Shown: piece by piece, positions 18,069 through 27,221 of the stretch
How positions within the stretch are numbered: position 1 is the first letter of the stretch
How the letters are laid out: each line of letters begins with the position of its first letter
Assembly (NCBI GenBank): GCA_019739225.1
Contig: JAHHDT010000005.1
Coordinates: 1,612,001-1,676,000, forward strand
Reading direction: 5' to 3'
From: Aquamicrobium sp.
Lineage (GTDB): Bacteria > Pseudomonadota > Alphaproteobacteria > Rhizobiales > Rhizobiaceae
DNA length: 64,000 nucleotides
The notes under the pieces: generated by a model
Database searches by the model: none
The model's input: only the letters and a program-made list of their open reading frames with translations
Told to the model about the DNA's origin: nothing
Made by a program: the position numbers and the translations under genes

Positions 18069-19191
18069 ACTCCAGAAAAAGGCGGTCGAAGTCGTCGTCG
18101 CGTCGGCCTTTCGCCGGCAGGTGATCTTCTGGCTGGTGGCCGCTGCCGTCCTCATCGGCTTTCTCTACCTGTTTTCTGCGATCCTGCTGCCGTTCTTCGC
18201 CGGCATGATCCTGGCCTATTTCCTGGATCCCGTGGCCGACTGGCTGGAGCGCAGGGGCCTGTCGCGCATGGCTGCCACGGTCCTCATCCTCATCATGTTC
18301 CTGATCGCGCTGGTCATCGGGCTTATGCTCATCATCCCGGTTCTGGCCTCGCAGTTGGCTGACTTCATCGGTCGCCTGCCGGACTACATGTCCCGGCTGC
18401 AGGCACTGGTGACCGGCGTCGACGCGGAATGGCTGAGCCAGCGTCTCGGCGTCGACCCCGCGTCGCTCCGCGATGGGCTCAACTCGCTGCTCACCCAGGC
18501 TGGGGGCTTCATCTCGGGACTGTTCTCGTCGATCCTTAGCTCCGGCAAGACGCTGATCGACATCGCCGGCCTCTTCGTCATCACCCCCGTGGTGGCGTTC
18601 TACATGCTGCTGGACTGGGACAAGATGGTCGCCCGGGTCGATAGCTGGGTTCCGCGGGACCATTTGGGAACCGTGCGGCAGATCGCGCTCGACATCGACC
18701 GTGCAGTGGCAGGCTTCGTGCGCGGGCAGGGCACCGTCTGCATCATCCTTGGCGTCTTCTACGCCATCGGCCTCACCGCTGTCGGCCTGAACTTCGGCCT
18801 GCTGATCGGCCTGTTCGCAGGGCTCGTCAGCTTCATCCCCTATGTCGGCTCGCTGCTCGGCCTCGTTCTGTCGATCGGCGTCGCGCTCGTCCAGTTCTGG
18901 CCGGAATGGCACTGGGTCGTTGCCGTGGCGGTCATCTTCTTCGCCGGCCAGTTCGTCGAAGGCAACATCCTGCAGCCCAACCTCGTCGGCAAGAGCGTCG
19001 GCCTCCACCCGGTCTGGCTGATGTTTGCGCTGTTCGCCTTCGGCGCCCTGTTCGGCTTCGTTGGGCTGCTGGTCGCCGTTCCGGCCGCCGCCGCCGTGGG
19101 TGTTTTGGTGCGTTTCGGTCTTTCGCGCTACCTCGCCTCGCCGCTCTATCGCGGGAATACGGCGGGCCAAGACCGCGCCGCGTCGAAATAG
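18049..19191 (+). CDS. AI-2E/PerM family transporter
   Basis: 380 residues with about eight predicted membrane helices: a hydrophobic pair near 25-60, a third near 75-100, a polar cytoplasmic region (about 105-160, rich in LSQRLGVDP-type sequence), then five further helices ending in FGLSRYLASPLY. This matches the PerM/YdgG/TqsA family, whose members export small molecules; a few are Na+/H+ antiporters. True AI-2 transport is not implied. The ATG at 18049 lies inside the preceding gene (20 bp overlap) and the stop is 4 bp before the hdaA start. Placement directly upstream of hdaA is common in Rhizobiales. Confidence 0.9.
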   Translation: MNKQEAELQKKAVEVVVASAFRRQVIFWLVAAAVLIGFLYLFSAILLPFFAGMILAYFLDPVADWLERRGLSRMAATVLILIMFLIALVIGLMLIIPVLASQLADFIGRLPDYMSRLQALVTGVDAEWLSQRLGVDPASLRDGLNSLLTQAGGFISGLFSSILSSGKTLIDIAGLFVITPVVAFYMLLDWDKMVARVDSWVPRDHLGTVRQIALDIDRAVAGFVRGQGTVCIILGVFYAIGLTAVGLNFGLLIGLFAGLVSFIPYVGSLLGLVLSIGVALVQFWPEWHWVVAVAVIFFAGQFVEGNILQPNLVGKSVGLHPVWLMFALFAFGALFGFVGLLVAVPAAAAVGVLVRFGLSRYLASPLYRGNTAGQDRAASK

Positions 19192-19195
19192 GGCG

Positions 19196-19900
19196 ATGCA
19201 GCAGATGCCGACACGGCCGAGGCAGTTGCCGCTGGACCTCGCGCACAACCCCGCGCAGAGCCGCGACGACCTCGTCGTCGGCCCGTCGAATATCGCTGCG
19301 ACGGCGCTGGTGGATCGCTGGCCAGACTGGCCATCGCCCGTTGTCGTGCTTGCGGGGCCGGCGGGATCTGGCAAGTCGCATCTGTCGGCCATCTGGCGTG
19401 AGTTGAGCGGCGCAGTCGAGTTCGCGCCCGGCAGGCTTGCCCTGGAGGCGGTCGATGCTGCCGGCACCAGGCCCGTATTGATCGACGATGTGGATTCCGC
19501 ACCGATCGACGAGGCCGGCCTTTTCCACCTAATCAATGCGGTGCGGCAGGCTGGAACGGCGCTGTTGCTCACGGCGCGGCGTTTCCCCTTGGCATGGGGC
19601 GTAAAGCTTCCCGATCTGGAATCCCGGCTCAAGGCGGCGTCCACCGTCGAAATCCACGAACCCGACGACGCGCTTCTGGCCGGCGTGGTCACCAAGCTCT
19701 TCGCCGACCGGCAGGTCGAGGTCGAGCCCCATGTCGTGCAGTTTCTCGTCCGGCGGATCGAACGATCCCTGTCGACGGCTATCGATGTCGTGGCACGGCT
19801 CGATCATGCCGCGCTGGAGCAGAAATCACGGATCACGCGGGCGCTTGCCGCGCAGGTGGTGGAAGCGATGGACACGGGGCAAGGCAGGTTCGACCTGTAG
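19196..19900 (+). CDS. hdaA: HdaA, DnaA-related regulator of replication initiation
   Basis: 234 residues. An AAA+ domain related to DnaA domain III: Walker A GPAGSGKS (54-61), Walker B-like VLIDDVDS near 96, and sensor region LLTARRFPLAW near 126. Unlike DnaA it lacks the C-terminal DNA-binding domain. The N-terminal QLPLDL (10-15) fits the beta-clamp-binding motif of Hda proteins. Bound to the sliding clamp, Hda promotes ATP hydrolysis by DnaA and prevents re-initiation. ATG 19196 is 4 bp after the permease stop; the longer upstream frame is a shadow. In many alphaproteobacteria ppk follows directly, but here it lies 10.5 kb away. Confidence 0.9.
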   Translation: MQQMPTRPRQLPLDLAHNPAQSRDDLVVGPSNIAATALVDRWPDWPSPVVVLAGPAGSGKSHLSAIWRELSGAVEFAPGRLALEAVDAAGTRPVLIDDVDSAPIDEAGLFHLINAVRQAGTALLLTARRFPLAWGVKLPDLESRLKAASTVEIHEPDDALLAGVVTKLFADRQVEVEPHVVQFLVRRIERSLSTAIDVVARLDHAALEQKSRITRALAAQVVEAMDTGQGRFDL

Positions 19901-19976
19901 CGTCTCCACACGCGGCCACGAAGACGCGAGCCGGCCAAGGGCGGGCCCGCGTTGATGCTTTGTCTTTCGCCCTGGA

Positions 19977-20102
19977 TCAGAATGTGATCGCGGTATGGAA
20001 GGTGAAGGTGCGGCCGGGCGCATAGAACGGGTCGATGCCGCCGCGATTGTCGCTGCGCGCGTAGCTCGACCGCTCGTAATAGGTCTCGTCGAACAGGTTT
20101 CG
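19977..20102 (-). pseudogene. C-terminal fragment of a TonB-dependent siderophore receptor
   Basis: Reading leftward, 41 codons end in a proper stop: [15 protein letters not shown], then [20 protein letters not shown]. This is the last strands of a TonB-dependent receptor, with the invariant NLFD and a terminal Phe. Everything upstream (about 650 residues: signal, plug and most of the barrel) is missing. At 20103-20105 the sequence switches directly to an AraC-type regulator in the opposite direction. A relic of a deletion; no product expected. Confidence 0.8.
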
Positions 20103-20631
20103 TCTTGCAGGAATTCTTCTCCCGGCATCTGGCGCACTTCTCCTTCGAGCCGGGCGAGAACATTCTCCAGCTCGCGCAGAAGATCATCAATCCGCCGCCG
20201 ATGCTCGAGGGTGAATTGGGCTCGCTTTACCTGCGAGCGCAGGCCCTCGACATCATGTGGCAGTCCTGCCTGCGAATGGTGGCGGAAAGGGAGGGCGCCC
20301 GCGCGCGCAGCCGCTGATGAGCCTGCGGCGCTACCTGCGGATCAAGGACTTCATTTCCGCCAAATTGGACAAGGAGCTGACCATCGACGTGATCGCCAGG
20401 GAGGCCGGTTCGAGCGTCTCCACCGTCCAGCGCCATTTCAAGGAACACTTTGGCGTCACGATCTCGGATTTCATCCGCAAGCAGCGCCTGGACATGGCCC
20501 GCGCGGCACTGGCTCGCGACGGCATCCCCGTCTCGCACGCCGCTCACCTCGCCGGCTACAACAACATCTCCAGCTTCACCACCGCCTTCCGCAAGGCCTA
20601 TGGCGTGACGCCGAAGCAGGTACGGGTTTGA
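20102..20631 (+). pseudogene. Truncated, frameshifted AraC-family regulator (PchR-like)
   Basis: The C-terminal half carries both helix-turn-helix motifs of an AraC regulator (TIDVIAREAGSSVSTVQRHF; then SHAAHLAGYNNISSFTTAFR and GVTPKQVRV at the stop). Upstream in a different frame is the middle of the same protein: [40 protein letters not shown]. The shift falls near 20285-20310. The N-terminal half is absent. This middle segment resembles PchR-type regulators that usually sit next to, and control, a siderophore receptor, which fits the receptor fragment abutting on the left. The last 125 codons could in theory still be made as a lone HTH domain from an internal start. Confidence 0.8.
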
Positions 20632-20757
20632 GTGCAGCCGGCGGTTTGGTCTGCCGGTGGCAAGACTGTCAACTTCGAGTCCTGCTCGGTCAAGCGCCGG
20701 GTGATGTCGTTACCTAGGTGTGGAGGCAAGGCTGCTTTCACAGTCGCTTCCGCCAAC

Positions 20758-21345
20758 CTATGAAGCCATCAATTTTCGGCGTTGGGAAATGGAGCGCCAC
20801 CTAATATCCGATCCATTCTCATACACATGAATGAGCCTTGGCGACCCGGAAACGATCTCGGTAATTTGCAGCGAGAAATTTGGCTTCCGATCGAACCAGG
20901 CCAACATCTTCTCCTCATCGACGGGATCGTGAACGTGAGAGGAATTTCGCCCCGGCTTCCATTTATAGGGAACGGAGACAATCGCGATCTTGCTGATGTT
21001 CAGGATTTTCTGCGCGAAGGAATGCGCGTCGGGGATGTGCTCAAGCACCTGGAGGCAGGTGGCAATGTCATACCGCCTGTCAGGCGCCCAGGCGAGGAAA
21101 TCAGCCTTGATGCCCGTCACCGTAGGCGAGACGTAGGGCTTCCGCAGATCTAGCGATGTCCGCTCTGGTATCCAGTCGAACCAGTCAACATATGGGCAGG
21201 ATGCAGACCCGATGTCGATGACGCTACGAGCAGTCTCGCCAAGGTTTCGAACGAGTTCGGTGACGGCATAAAAATAAATGCTTCGCGACCGGGCTTGCCA
21301 GTATTCGGCTGGTGTCTGGGCAGGCTTCGCTGTCGTTTCGGTCAT
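20758..21345 (-). CDS. Class I SAM-dependent methyltransferase-like protein
   Basis: 195 residues. Motif I is seen as SVIDIGSASCPYVDWF near residue 40, an acidic strand end LDLRKPY follows, and a motif IV-like ATCLQVLEHIPDAHSFAQ is near 96, the layout of Methyltransf_11/23-type enzymes. The substrate is not deducible. Base composition is visibly lower in GC than the neighbours, and the gene sits beside tRNA-Arg with the wrecked receptor/AraC pair on its other side, so it may be acquired. ATG 21345 is used; seven more codons are open upstream. The 219 bp between it and the tRNA holds no gene I can support. Confidence 0.65.
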   Translation of the reverse strand: MTETTAKPAQTPAEYWQARSRSIYFYAVTELVRNLGETARSVIDIGSASCPYVDWFDWIPERTSLDLRKPYVSPTVTGIKADFLAWAPDRRYDIATCLQVLEHIPDAHSFAQKILNISKIAIVSVPYKWKPGRNSSHVHDPVDEEKMLAWFDRKPNFSLQITEIVSGSPRLIHVYENGSDIRWRSISQRRKLMAS

Positions 21346-21564
21346 GGGCCTATCGCGACCTCGCATTCACCGCATTGATTGGCGGCAAGACAATGTATTG
21401 GTCCGCCCCGCCAGCGGTTGCAGCATATCCTCTGCTTGGCCCTCAGTGCAACAGGAGCATTTGCCCTGCAACTCATCTACCGGGCCAAGAGATCGGCCGC
21501 CAACCCATTATGGATTTGTAGCCATGGCGATAGCCACCTGAAATCATTGATAGAAAAGCAAGTA

Positions 21565-21641
21565 TGGCGATCCCGGCAGGATTCGAACCTGCGACCATCG
21601 GCTTAGAAGGCCGGTGCTCTATCCAACTGAGCTACGGGACC
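21565..21641 (-). tRNA. tRNA-Arg (anticodon TCT)
   Basis: 77 nt including an encoded CCA. Acceptor GGTCCCG pairs with CGGGATC; the D-arm GCTC/GAGC, the anticodon loop CTTCTAA with TCT at 34-36, and the T-arm GCAGG-TTCGAAT-CCTGC are all intact. It reads AGA (and possibly AGG) arginine codons, which are rare in this GC-rich genome. Confidence 0.96.
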
Positions 21642-21678
21642 GTCGCTGCGCCTGAGGCGGTCGCGCGATGAGGGCGCG

Positions 21679-21984
21679 TCAGTGCGTCCAGGGCGTCTTG
21701 CGGTCATAGCGGAAATTCTCCGCGTAGGAAATCTGCCGCCGGCGCGTTTCCTTGGGCTCCTGGACCCGATAGGCAAGCCCGTTCTTCTTGGCGTAGGCGA
21801 TGGCCTCTTCCAGCGTGGGGAAGGTGAGGCGGATCTGGCTCTTCATGTCGCCGGAGGAGGTGTAGCCCATCAGCGGGTCGATCTTGCGCGGCTGCTCGGG
21901 ATCGAATTCGAGAACCCAGTAGCCGGTCTTCGCCTTGCCGGACTGCATGGCGGTCTTCGCCGGGCTGTAGATGCGCGCTGACAT
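21679..21984 (-). CDS. ETC complex I subunit, NDUFS4-like
   Basis: 101 residues, matching the ETC_C1_NDUFS4 family: MSARIYSPAKTAMQSGKAKTG, then WVLEFDPEQPRKIDPLMGYTSS, TFPTLEEAIAYAKKNGLAYRVQEP near the end. In alphaproteobacteria, as in mitochondria, this is an accessory subunit of NADH:ubiquinone oxidoreductase on the matrix/cytoplasmic arm. The nuo operon is not in the window; a stand-alone position beside tRNA genes is usual. It lies between tRNA-Pro and tRNA-Arg on the same strand, so co-transcription with tRNA-Pro upstream is possible. Confidence 0.92.
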   Translation of the reverse strand: MSARIYSPAKTAMQSGKAKTGYWVLEFDPEQPRKIDPLMGYTSSGDMKSQIRLTFPTLEEAIAYAKKNGLAYRVQEPKETRRRQISYAENFRYDRKTPWTH

Positions 21985-22019
21985 GTGAGCCTCGTTCCTT
22001 GCCTGTGCCGGCCTGCCGG

Positions 22020-22096
<77 letters not shown>

Positions 22097-22191
22097 TGGC
22101 CGGTCAAGACCGCTGGTTCCCATAAGTTTTCGCCGGCGGCGAGGCAAGCCTTTATTTTGCCACCGGCCTTCATGTCGCGGCGCGAACGGCT

Positions 22192-23361
22192 TCAGCCGGC
22201 CGCCGCCGCAAGCCCTCGCGCCAGGTCCGCCTTGATGTCTTCCGGGTTTTCGAGGCCGATCTGCAGCCGGATGACCGGCCCCTGATAATCGCCCTTGGCA
22301 ACGGTCCGGTCGCCCAGAAACACGTGTACGGCAAGGCTTTCATAGCCGCCCCACGAATAACCGAGGCCGAAAATCTCCAGGGCGTCGAGGAAGGCATGCG
22401 CCTCGCGTTCGCCACCGCCGGCCAGAACGATGGAGAAGATGCCGCTGGCGCCCGAAAAGTCGCGTTTCCAGATGTCATGGCCGGGAAAGCTCTCGAGCCC
22501 CGGATGCAGCACGCGCGAAACGCCAGGCTGGCCTTCCAGCCAGCGCGCGACGTCGAGCGCGTTTTCCTCATGCCGCTCCAGCCGCACACCCATGGTGCGC
22601 AGGCCGCGCAAGACTTGGTAGACGTCGTCGGGCGCCGCGCAGCAGCCCATCGTGAAATGCGTCTCCTGCAGCCGCTTCCAGCAGGCCTCGTTCGCCGAGA
22701 CCGTGCCCAGCAGCACGTCCGAATGGCCTGCAGGGTATTTCGTCGCCGCATGGATGGAAATGTCGACGCCGTGGTCGAGCGGACGGAAATAGAGCGGCGT
22801 CGCCCAGGTGTTGTCCATCATCACCACCGCGCCGCGCGCCTTGGCTTCCCGGGCAATCGCGGGGATGTCCTGCATCTCGAAGGTGTTCGAGCCGGGCGAT
22901 TCGGTGAAGACCACCTTCGTGTTGGGTTTCATCAGTGTGCTGATGCCGGCGCCCACCAGCGGGTCGTAATAGTCGACTTCGACCCCCAGCCGCTTCAGCA
23001 TCGTGTCGGCGAAGTTGCGTGTCGGGTGATAGACCGAATCGACGATCAGCACGTGGTCGCCCGCCGACAGGAAGGCCAGCAGCGGTATCGTCACAGCCGC
23101 AAGGCCAGACGGTACCAGAATCGTTCCTGCGGAACCTTCGAGCGTATCGATAGCGGAGCACAGCGCATCGGTCGTCGGTGTCCCGCGCGTGCCATAGGTA
23201 TATTTCTGGTTGCGCGCCGCCATGGTCGCGGCGTCGGGAAAGAGCACGGTCGATGCATGGACGACTGGCGGGTTCACGAAACCGAAGAACTCGCGTGGAT
23301 CGTTGCCGATATGGGCAAGTCTGGTGTGAATGCCCTTGTTCGCGTAGTCGCCCTTGCTCAT
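22192..23361 (-). CDS. metC: Cystathionine beta-lyase
   Basis: 389 residues. A PLP-dependent Cys/Met-metabolism enzyme that splits cystathionine to homocysteine, pyruvate and ammonia on the way to methionine. The Schiff-base lysine is in SIHAATKYPAGHSD near residue 202; YTYGTRGTPTTDAL near 55 and MMDNTWATPLYFRPLDHG near 175 (the PLP-ring Asp) are typical of MetC rather than MetB. ATG 23361 is preceded by GAGG at good spacing; the open frame upstream adds 19 non-homologous codons. A 7-bp stem hairpin (23418-23437) lies in the leader. I saw no match to a SAM-II riboswitch. Divergent from aapJ. Confidence 0.93.
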   Translation of the reverse strand: MSKGDYANKGIHTRLAHIGNDPREFFGFVNPPVVHASTVLFPDAATMAARNQKYTYGTRGTPTTDALCSAIDTLEGSAGTILVPSGLAAVTIPLLAFLSAGDHVLIVDSVYHPTRNFADTMLKRLGVEVDYYDPLVGAGISTLMKPNTKVVFTESPGSNTFEMQDIPAIAREAKARGAVVMMDNTWATPLYFRPLDHGVDISIHAATKYPAGHSDVLLGTVSANEACWKRLQETHFTMGCCAAPDDVYQVLRGLRTMGVRLERHEENALDVARWLEGQPGVSRVLHPGLESFPGHDIWKRDFSGASGIFSIVLAGGGEREAHAFLDALEIFGLGYSWGGYESLAVHVFLGDRTVAKGDYQGPVIRLQIGLENPEDIKADLARGLAAAAG

Positions 23362-23714
23362 GAATCCTCGCCTTTCGCTGCAAGCGCAACGCATATCGGT
23401 TGCCCCGCAAACCTGCAACCGCCACGGTCATGGCGGTCGATGGGACACGCGCGCAAGCGCTTGATTTGCCATCGATTGCGGCAGATGCAGCCCACAAAAC
23501 GCGCAGCGCTGCCTGCGCGGTCACCAATTAGGCGATGCGTTTCATTCGCACTTGACCGCCGCCGAATAATGGCCTTCGATGCCCTTCGTGAGTGGGAGGT
23601 GGAGCGCGCGCGTCTGCAACGATGCCGAGTTCCGGTCAGGGGCCGGGACGGAATGCTGCTTCCGTACTGAACGAACAGGGGCGAAGACCCCGAAACAGAA
23701 AAGGGTATGTGGGC
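23362..23714. other. Divergent metC/aapJ promoter region
   Basis: 353 bp with no credible gene. It must contain the leftward metC promoter and the rightward promoter and leader of aapJQMP. I looked for a sigma-54 promoter (TGGCAC-N5-TTGC), since aap is under nitrogen control in rhizobia, and did not find one. A hairpin ACCGCCA/TGGCGGT occurs at 23418-23437. ORFs running through it lack homology and are shadows. Confidence 0.4.
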
Positions 23715-24743
23715 ATGAAAAAGCTAGTAACGGGTATTCTCGGTTCGGCCGCGCTGGTGTTCTCGGCGTCCGCCGGCTGGGGCGCGACGCTCGACGATGT
23801 GAAGGAACGCGGCACGCTGCGCTGCGGTGTGCATACCGGTCTTGCCGGTTTCGCGGCTCCCAACGACCAGGGTGAATGGTCGGGTTTCGACTATGATCTG
23901 TGCCGTGCCATCGCGTCGGCGATCTTCGGCGACCCGAGCAAGGTCGAGGCGGTTCCGACGAACGCCACCGAGCGCTTCACGGCGCTTCAGTCCGGCGAGA
24001 TCGACGTGCTGTCGCGTAATACGACATGGACTCTCAGCCGCGATACATCGCTGGGCTTCAATTTTGCTGGCGTCAACTACTATGACGGCCAGGGCTTCAT
24101 GATCAATTCGACGAAGCTGCCGGGCATCAACTCGGCGCTGCAGCTTTCGGGCGCGGCGATCTGTGTGCAGACCGGCACGACGACCGAGCTCAATCTGGCC
24201 GACTACTTCGCAGCCAACAACATGGACTACAACCCTGTTGTCTTCCAGGGCTTCGACGAGACCAACGCGGCCTACGAGGCCGGCCGTTGCGACGCCTACA
24301 CCACGGATCAGTCCGGCCTGTACGCGCTTCGCCTCACGCTCGCCAACCCGGACGAGCATGTCGTTCTGCCCGAGATCATCTCCAAGGAGCCGCTCGGACC
24401 GGCCGTTCGCCATGGTGACGACCAGTGGTTCGACATCGTCAAGTGGACGCTGTTCGCGATGATCCAGGCCGAGGAACTCGGCATCACACAGGCCAACATC
24501 GAGGAAATGAAGGGCTCGGATAACCCCGAAATCCGTCGCATCCTTGGCCAGGAAGCCGATTCTTCCATCGGCACGGTGCTCGGCCTCGAGAACGACTGGG
24601 TCGTCAAGATCGTCTCGGGCGTGGGCAACTATGGCGAGGTCTTCGAGCGCAACATCGGCCAGGAAAGCCCGCTCAAGATCGCGCGCGGTCTGAACCAGCT
24701 CTGGACCAAGGGCGGCATCCAGTACGCTCCGCCGATCCGCTGA
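23715..24743 (+). CDS. aapJ: General L-amino acid ABC transporter, periplasmic binding protein AapJ
   Basis: 342 residues. A Sec signal peptide (MKKLVTGILGSAALVFSASAGWGA) precedes TLDDVKERGTLRCGVHTGLAGF, the standard start of AapJ/BztA solute-binding proteins. The family 3 binding signature GFDYDLCRAIASAIFGD is near residue 55, NATERFTALQSGEIDVLSRNTTWT near 85. AapJ delivers a broad range of L-amino acids to the AapQM permease. The frame is open 41 codons upstream without homology, so ATG 23715 is taken. First gene of aapJQMP, followed by a hairpin that may keep its message more abundant than the rest. Confidence 0.95.
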   Translation: MKKLVTGILGSAALVFSASAGWGATLDDVKERGTLRCGVHTGLAGFAAPNDQGEWSGFDYDLCRAIASAIFGDPSKVEAVPTNATERFTALQSGEIDVLSRNTTWTLSRDTSLGFNFAGVNYYDGQGFMINSTKLPGINSALQLSGAAICVQTGTTTELNLADYFAANNMDYNPVVFQGFDETNAAYEAGRCDAYTTDQSGLYALRLTLANPDEHVVLPEIISKEPLGPAVRHGDDQWFDIVKWTLFAMIQAEELGITQANIEEMKGSDNPEIRRILGQEADSSIGTVLGLENDWVVKIVSGVGNYGEVFERNIGQESPLKIARGLNQLWTKGGIQYAPPIR

Positions 24744-24753
24744 TCGTCATCTT

Positions 24754-24784
24754 GCTCCGGGAGGCGTTCAGCGCCTTCCGGAGC
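24754..24784 (+). promoter_or_regulatory. Intra-operon hairpin between aapJ and aapQ
   Basis: GCTCCGG and CCGGAGC flank an imperfect inner stem (GAGGCG against GCGCCTT) with a TTCA-type loop, without a T-run. Position just after the binding-protein gene is the usual place for an mRNA-stabilising or partial-terminator hairpin that raises binding-protein levels over permease levels. Confidence 0.6.
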
Positions 24785-24816
24785 GCTAGACATCACTGAA
24801 TCGGGAAGGAGGGGGC

Positions 24817-26007
24817 ATGGCTTCCCCGACGAGCGTTCACGACCGCGAGCCGGCGCGCGCATCCTGGTTTTACGATCCGCAGATTCGCGGCATCATCTTC
24901 CAGGTTCTGGTCGCCATTGTGCTGGTGCTTGTCGTCTATTGGATCATCGGCAACACGACCGAGAATCTTCGACGCGCCAACATCTCGTCAGGCTTCGGCT
25001 TTCTAAACCGCCGCAGCGGTTTTGACATCAGCCAGACACTGATCGAGTATTCGGCCAACTCGACCTTCGGTCGCGCGATCATGGTCGGCCTGGTCAACAC
25101 GATCCTCGTAGCTGTCATCGGCATTGTAACGGCGACGATCATCGGTTTCATCGTCGGTGTGGGCCGCCTCTCTCGTAACTGGCTGATCGCAAAGATCTGC
25201 ACGGTCTATGTGGAGGTGTTTCGCAACATCCCGCCACTGCTGGTCATCTTCTTCTGGTATCTTGGCGTGCTTGCAGTTCTGCCGGGCGCGCGCGAAAGCG
25301 TCGATCTTCCATTCGGCACATATCTCAACAACCGCGGTTTCTATATGCCGATGCCCGTCTGGGGCGAGGGCGCTTGGCTCGTCCCCGTGGCGCTCGTGAT
25401 CGCCCTGGCGATGTCGTTCTTCGTCGCGCGCAAGGCGCATCAGCGGCAGATGGCGACCGGTCAGCGCTTTCCGGTTTTATGGACCTCGCTCGCGCTGATC
25501 GTGGGTTTGCCGCTGATAGCGCTTGCCGCCATGGGTTTTCCCCTGACCTTCGACATGCCCGAACAAGGCGCGTTCAATCTGGTCGGCGGCTTTGCGGTCA
25601 AACCCGAATTCCTGTCGCTTTATCTGGCGCTGTCTTTCTATACTGCCTCATTCATCGCCGAGATCGTCCGCGCGGGCATTCTCGGTGTCAGCAAGGGACA
25701 GACGGAGGCCGCGCATGCGCTGGGCATCCGTCCCGGCCCGACACTGCGCCTCGTCGTCATTCCGCAAGCCATGCGGATCGTCATCCCGCCCCTGACCAGC
25801 CAGTATCTGAACCTGACCAAGAATTCCTCGCTGGCCGTGTTCATCGGCTATCCCGACTTGGTCCAGACCGGCCAGACCACCATGAACCAGACGGGCCAGG
25901 CCATCGAGGTCGTGGCGATCTGGATGCTGATCTATCTTGGTCTCAGCCTGTCGACGTCGGCATTCATGAACTGGTTCAACGCCAAGATGGCGCTGGTCGA
26001 GCGCTAG
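24817..26007 (+). CDS. aapQ: General L-amino acid ABC transporter permease AapQ
   Basis: 396 residues, an integral membrane protein with an N-terminal helix near 25-47 and about seven more. The MetI-like permease domain carries the EAA loop [22 protein letters not shown] near 285-306, which contacts the ATPase AapP. The first part of the permease fold ([22 protein letters not shown], about 90-112) is separated from the second by a long insert of 120 residues or more, as is characteristic of AapQ/BztB. GGAGGGGG lies just upstream of the ATG. Works as a heteromer with AapM. Confidence 0.95.
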   Translation: MASPTSVHDREPARASWFYDPQIRGIIFQVLVAIVLVLVVYWIIGNTTENLRRANISSGFGFLNRRSGFDISQTLIEYSANSTFGRAIMVGLVNTILVAVIGIVTATIIGFIVGVGRLSRNWLIAKICTVYVEVFRNIPPLLVIFFWYLGVLAVLPGARESVDLPFGTYLNNRGFYMPMPVWGEGAWLVPVALVIALAMSFFVARKAHQRQMATGQRFPVLWTSLALIVGLPLIALAAMGFPLTFDMPEQGAFNLVGGFAVKPEFLSLYLALSFYTASFIAEIVRAGILGVSKGQTEAAHALGIRPGPTLRLVVIPQAMRIVIPPLTSQYLNLTKNSSLAVFIGYPDLVQTGQTTMNQTGQAIEVVAIWMLIYLGLSLSTSAFMNWFNAKMALVER

Positions 26008-26017
26008 GAGAGGCCGG

Positions 26018-27175
26018 ATGCAACAGCAAGATCTCTCCTTCGTTCGCACCGAACTGGAGCCCGCGCGTCCGGCGCCGGCTGGTGATCGGGGCTTTGTCAG
26101 ATGGCTTCGCGTCAATCTGTTCGCCACGCCGCTCGATTCCGTGCTGACGGTGATCGGCCTGCTGGTCGTCGCTTTCACGATCCCGCCGATCCTGCGCTGG
26201 GCATTCATCGATGCTGTCTGGAGCGGTGCCGACCGCACGGTCTGTGCGACGATTGCGCAGGGCGGTATCCAGCCGGACGGCTGGTCGGGTGCCTGCTGGG
26301 CATTCGTCAACGCCAAGTTCGAGCAGTTCATGTACGGCCGCTACACCTATTCGGAGCGCTGGCGCGTCAATCTCACGGCGATCATATTCATAGGGCTGCT
26401 GGTTCCGTTGCTGGTTCCCCGCGTGCCGCACAAATTCCTCAACGCGGTCGCATTCTTCATCGTCTTCCCGATTGTCGCCTTCATCCTTCTGGTTGGCGGG
26501 TGGTTCGGGCTCGATTATGTGGCGACCAGCCTGTGGGGCGGCATGCTGGTGACCATGGTGCTGTCCTTTGTCGGCATATCGGTTTCGCTGCCGCTCGGCA
26601 TTCTGCTCGCGCTCGGTCGGCGGTCCAGGCTGCCGGTCGTCAAGATGCTGTGCGTGGCCTTCATCGAGACGGTGCGTGGCGTGCCGCTGGTGACGGTGCT
26701 GTTCATGGCGAGCGTCATGCTGCCGCTGTTCCTGCCGGCCGGGATGACCTTCGATCGGTTCCTTCGCGCACTTGTCGGCGTGGCGCTCTTTGCGTCGGCC
26801 TACATGGCTGAAGTCGTGCGCGGCGGTCTGCAGGCCATCCCCAAGGGGCAGTACGAGGGCGCGGACTCGCTCGGCCTCAGCTACTGGCAGTCGATGGGCC
26901 TGATCGTGTTGCCGCAGGCGTTGAAACTCGTCATCCCGGGCATCGTCAACACGTTCATCGGCCTCTTCAAGGACACCAGCCTCGTCTACATCATCGGCAT
27001 GTTCGATCTGCTCGGCATCGTGCGCCAGAACTTTGCCGACGCAAACTGGGCATCGGCGCAGACGCCGATGTCGGGCCTGATCTTTGCCGGGTTCGTGTTC
27101 TGGATATTCTGCTTCGGCATGTCGCGATATTCCATCTACATGGAACGCCGGCTGGATACCGGTCACCGACGGTAA
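26018..27175 (+). CDS. aapM: General L-amino acid ABC transporter permease AapM
   Basis: 385 residues, about eight helices. Permease domain in the second half: [21 protein letters not shown] near 170, and EAA loop [22 protein letters not shown] near 264-285. An N-terminal region with an extra helix pair ([18 protein letters not shown]) and a periplasmic loop with two Cys ([17 protein letters not shown]) is typical of AapM/BztC. It follows aapQ by 10 bp. Forms the membrane channel with AapQ. Confidence 0.95.
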   Translation: MQQQDLSFVRTELEPARPAPAGDRGFVRWLRVNLFATPLDSVLTVIGLLVVAFTIPPILRWAFIDAVWSGADRTVCATIAQGGIQPDGWSGACWAFVNAKFEQFMYGRYTYSERWRVNLTAIIFIGLLVPLLVPRVPHKFLNAVAFFIVFPIVAFILLVGGWFGLDYVATSLWGGMLVTMVLSFVGISVSLPLGILLALGRRSRLPVVKMLCVAFIETVRGVPLVTVLFMASVMLPLFLPAGMTFDRFLRALVGVALFASAYMAEVVRGGLQAIPKGQYEGADSLGLSYWQSMGLIVLPQALKLVIPGIVNTFIGLFKDTSLVYIIGMFDLLGIVRQNFADANWASAQTPMSGLIFAGFVFWIFCFGMSRYSIYMERRLDTGHRR

Positions 27176-27221
27176 GCCGCACGCAATAACAACAGGCCAA
27201 AGCGCCAAAAAGGGGAATGAC

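Noticed and set aside
20632-20757. Possible small gene in the gap after the AraC remnant
   Set aside because: Only short frames without a start context or familiar pattern; probably decayed sequence.
23362-23714. Sigma-54 promoter for aapJ, or a SAM riboswitch before metC
   Set aside because: No TGGCAC-N5-TTGC match, and no SAM-II/SAH riboswitch-like conserved core on the metC side.
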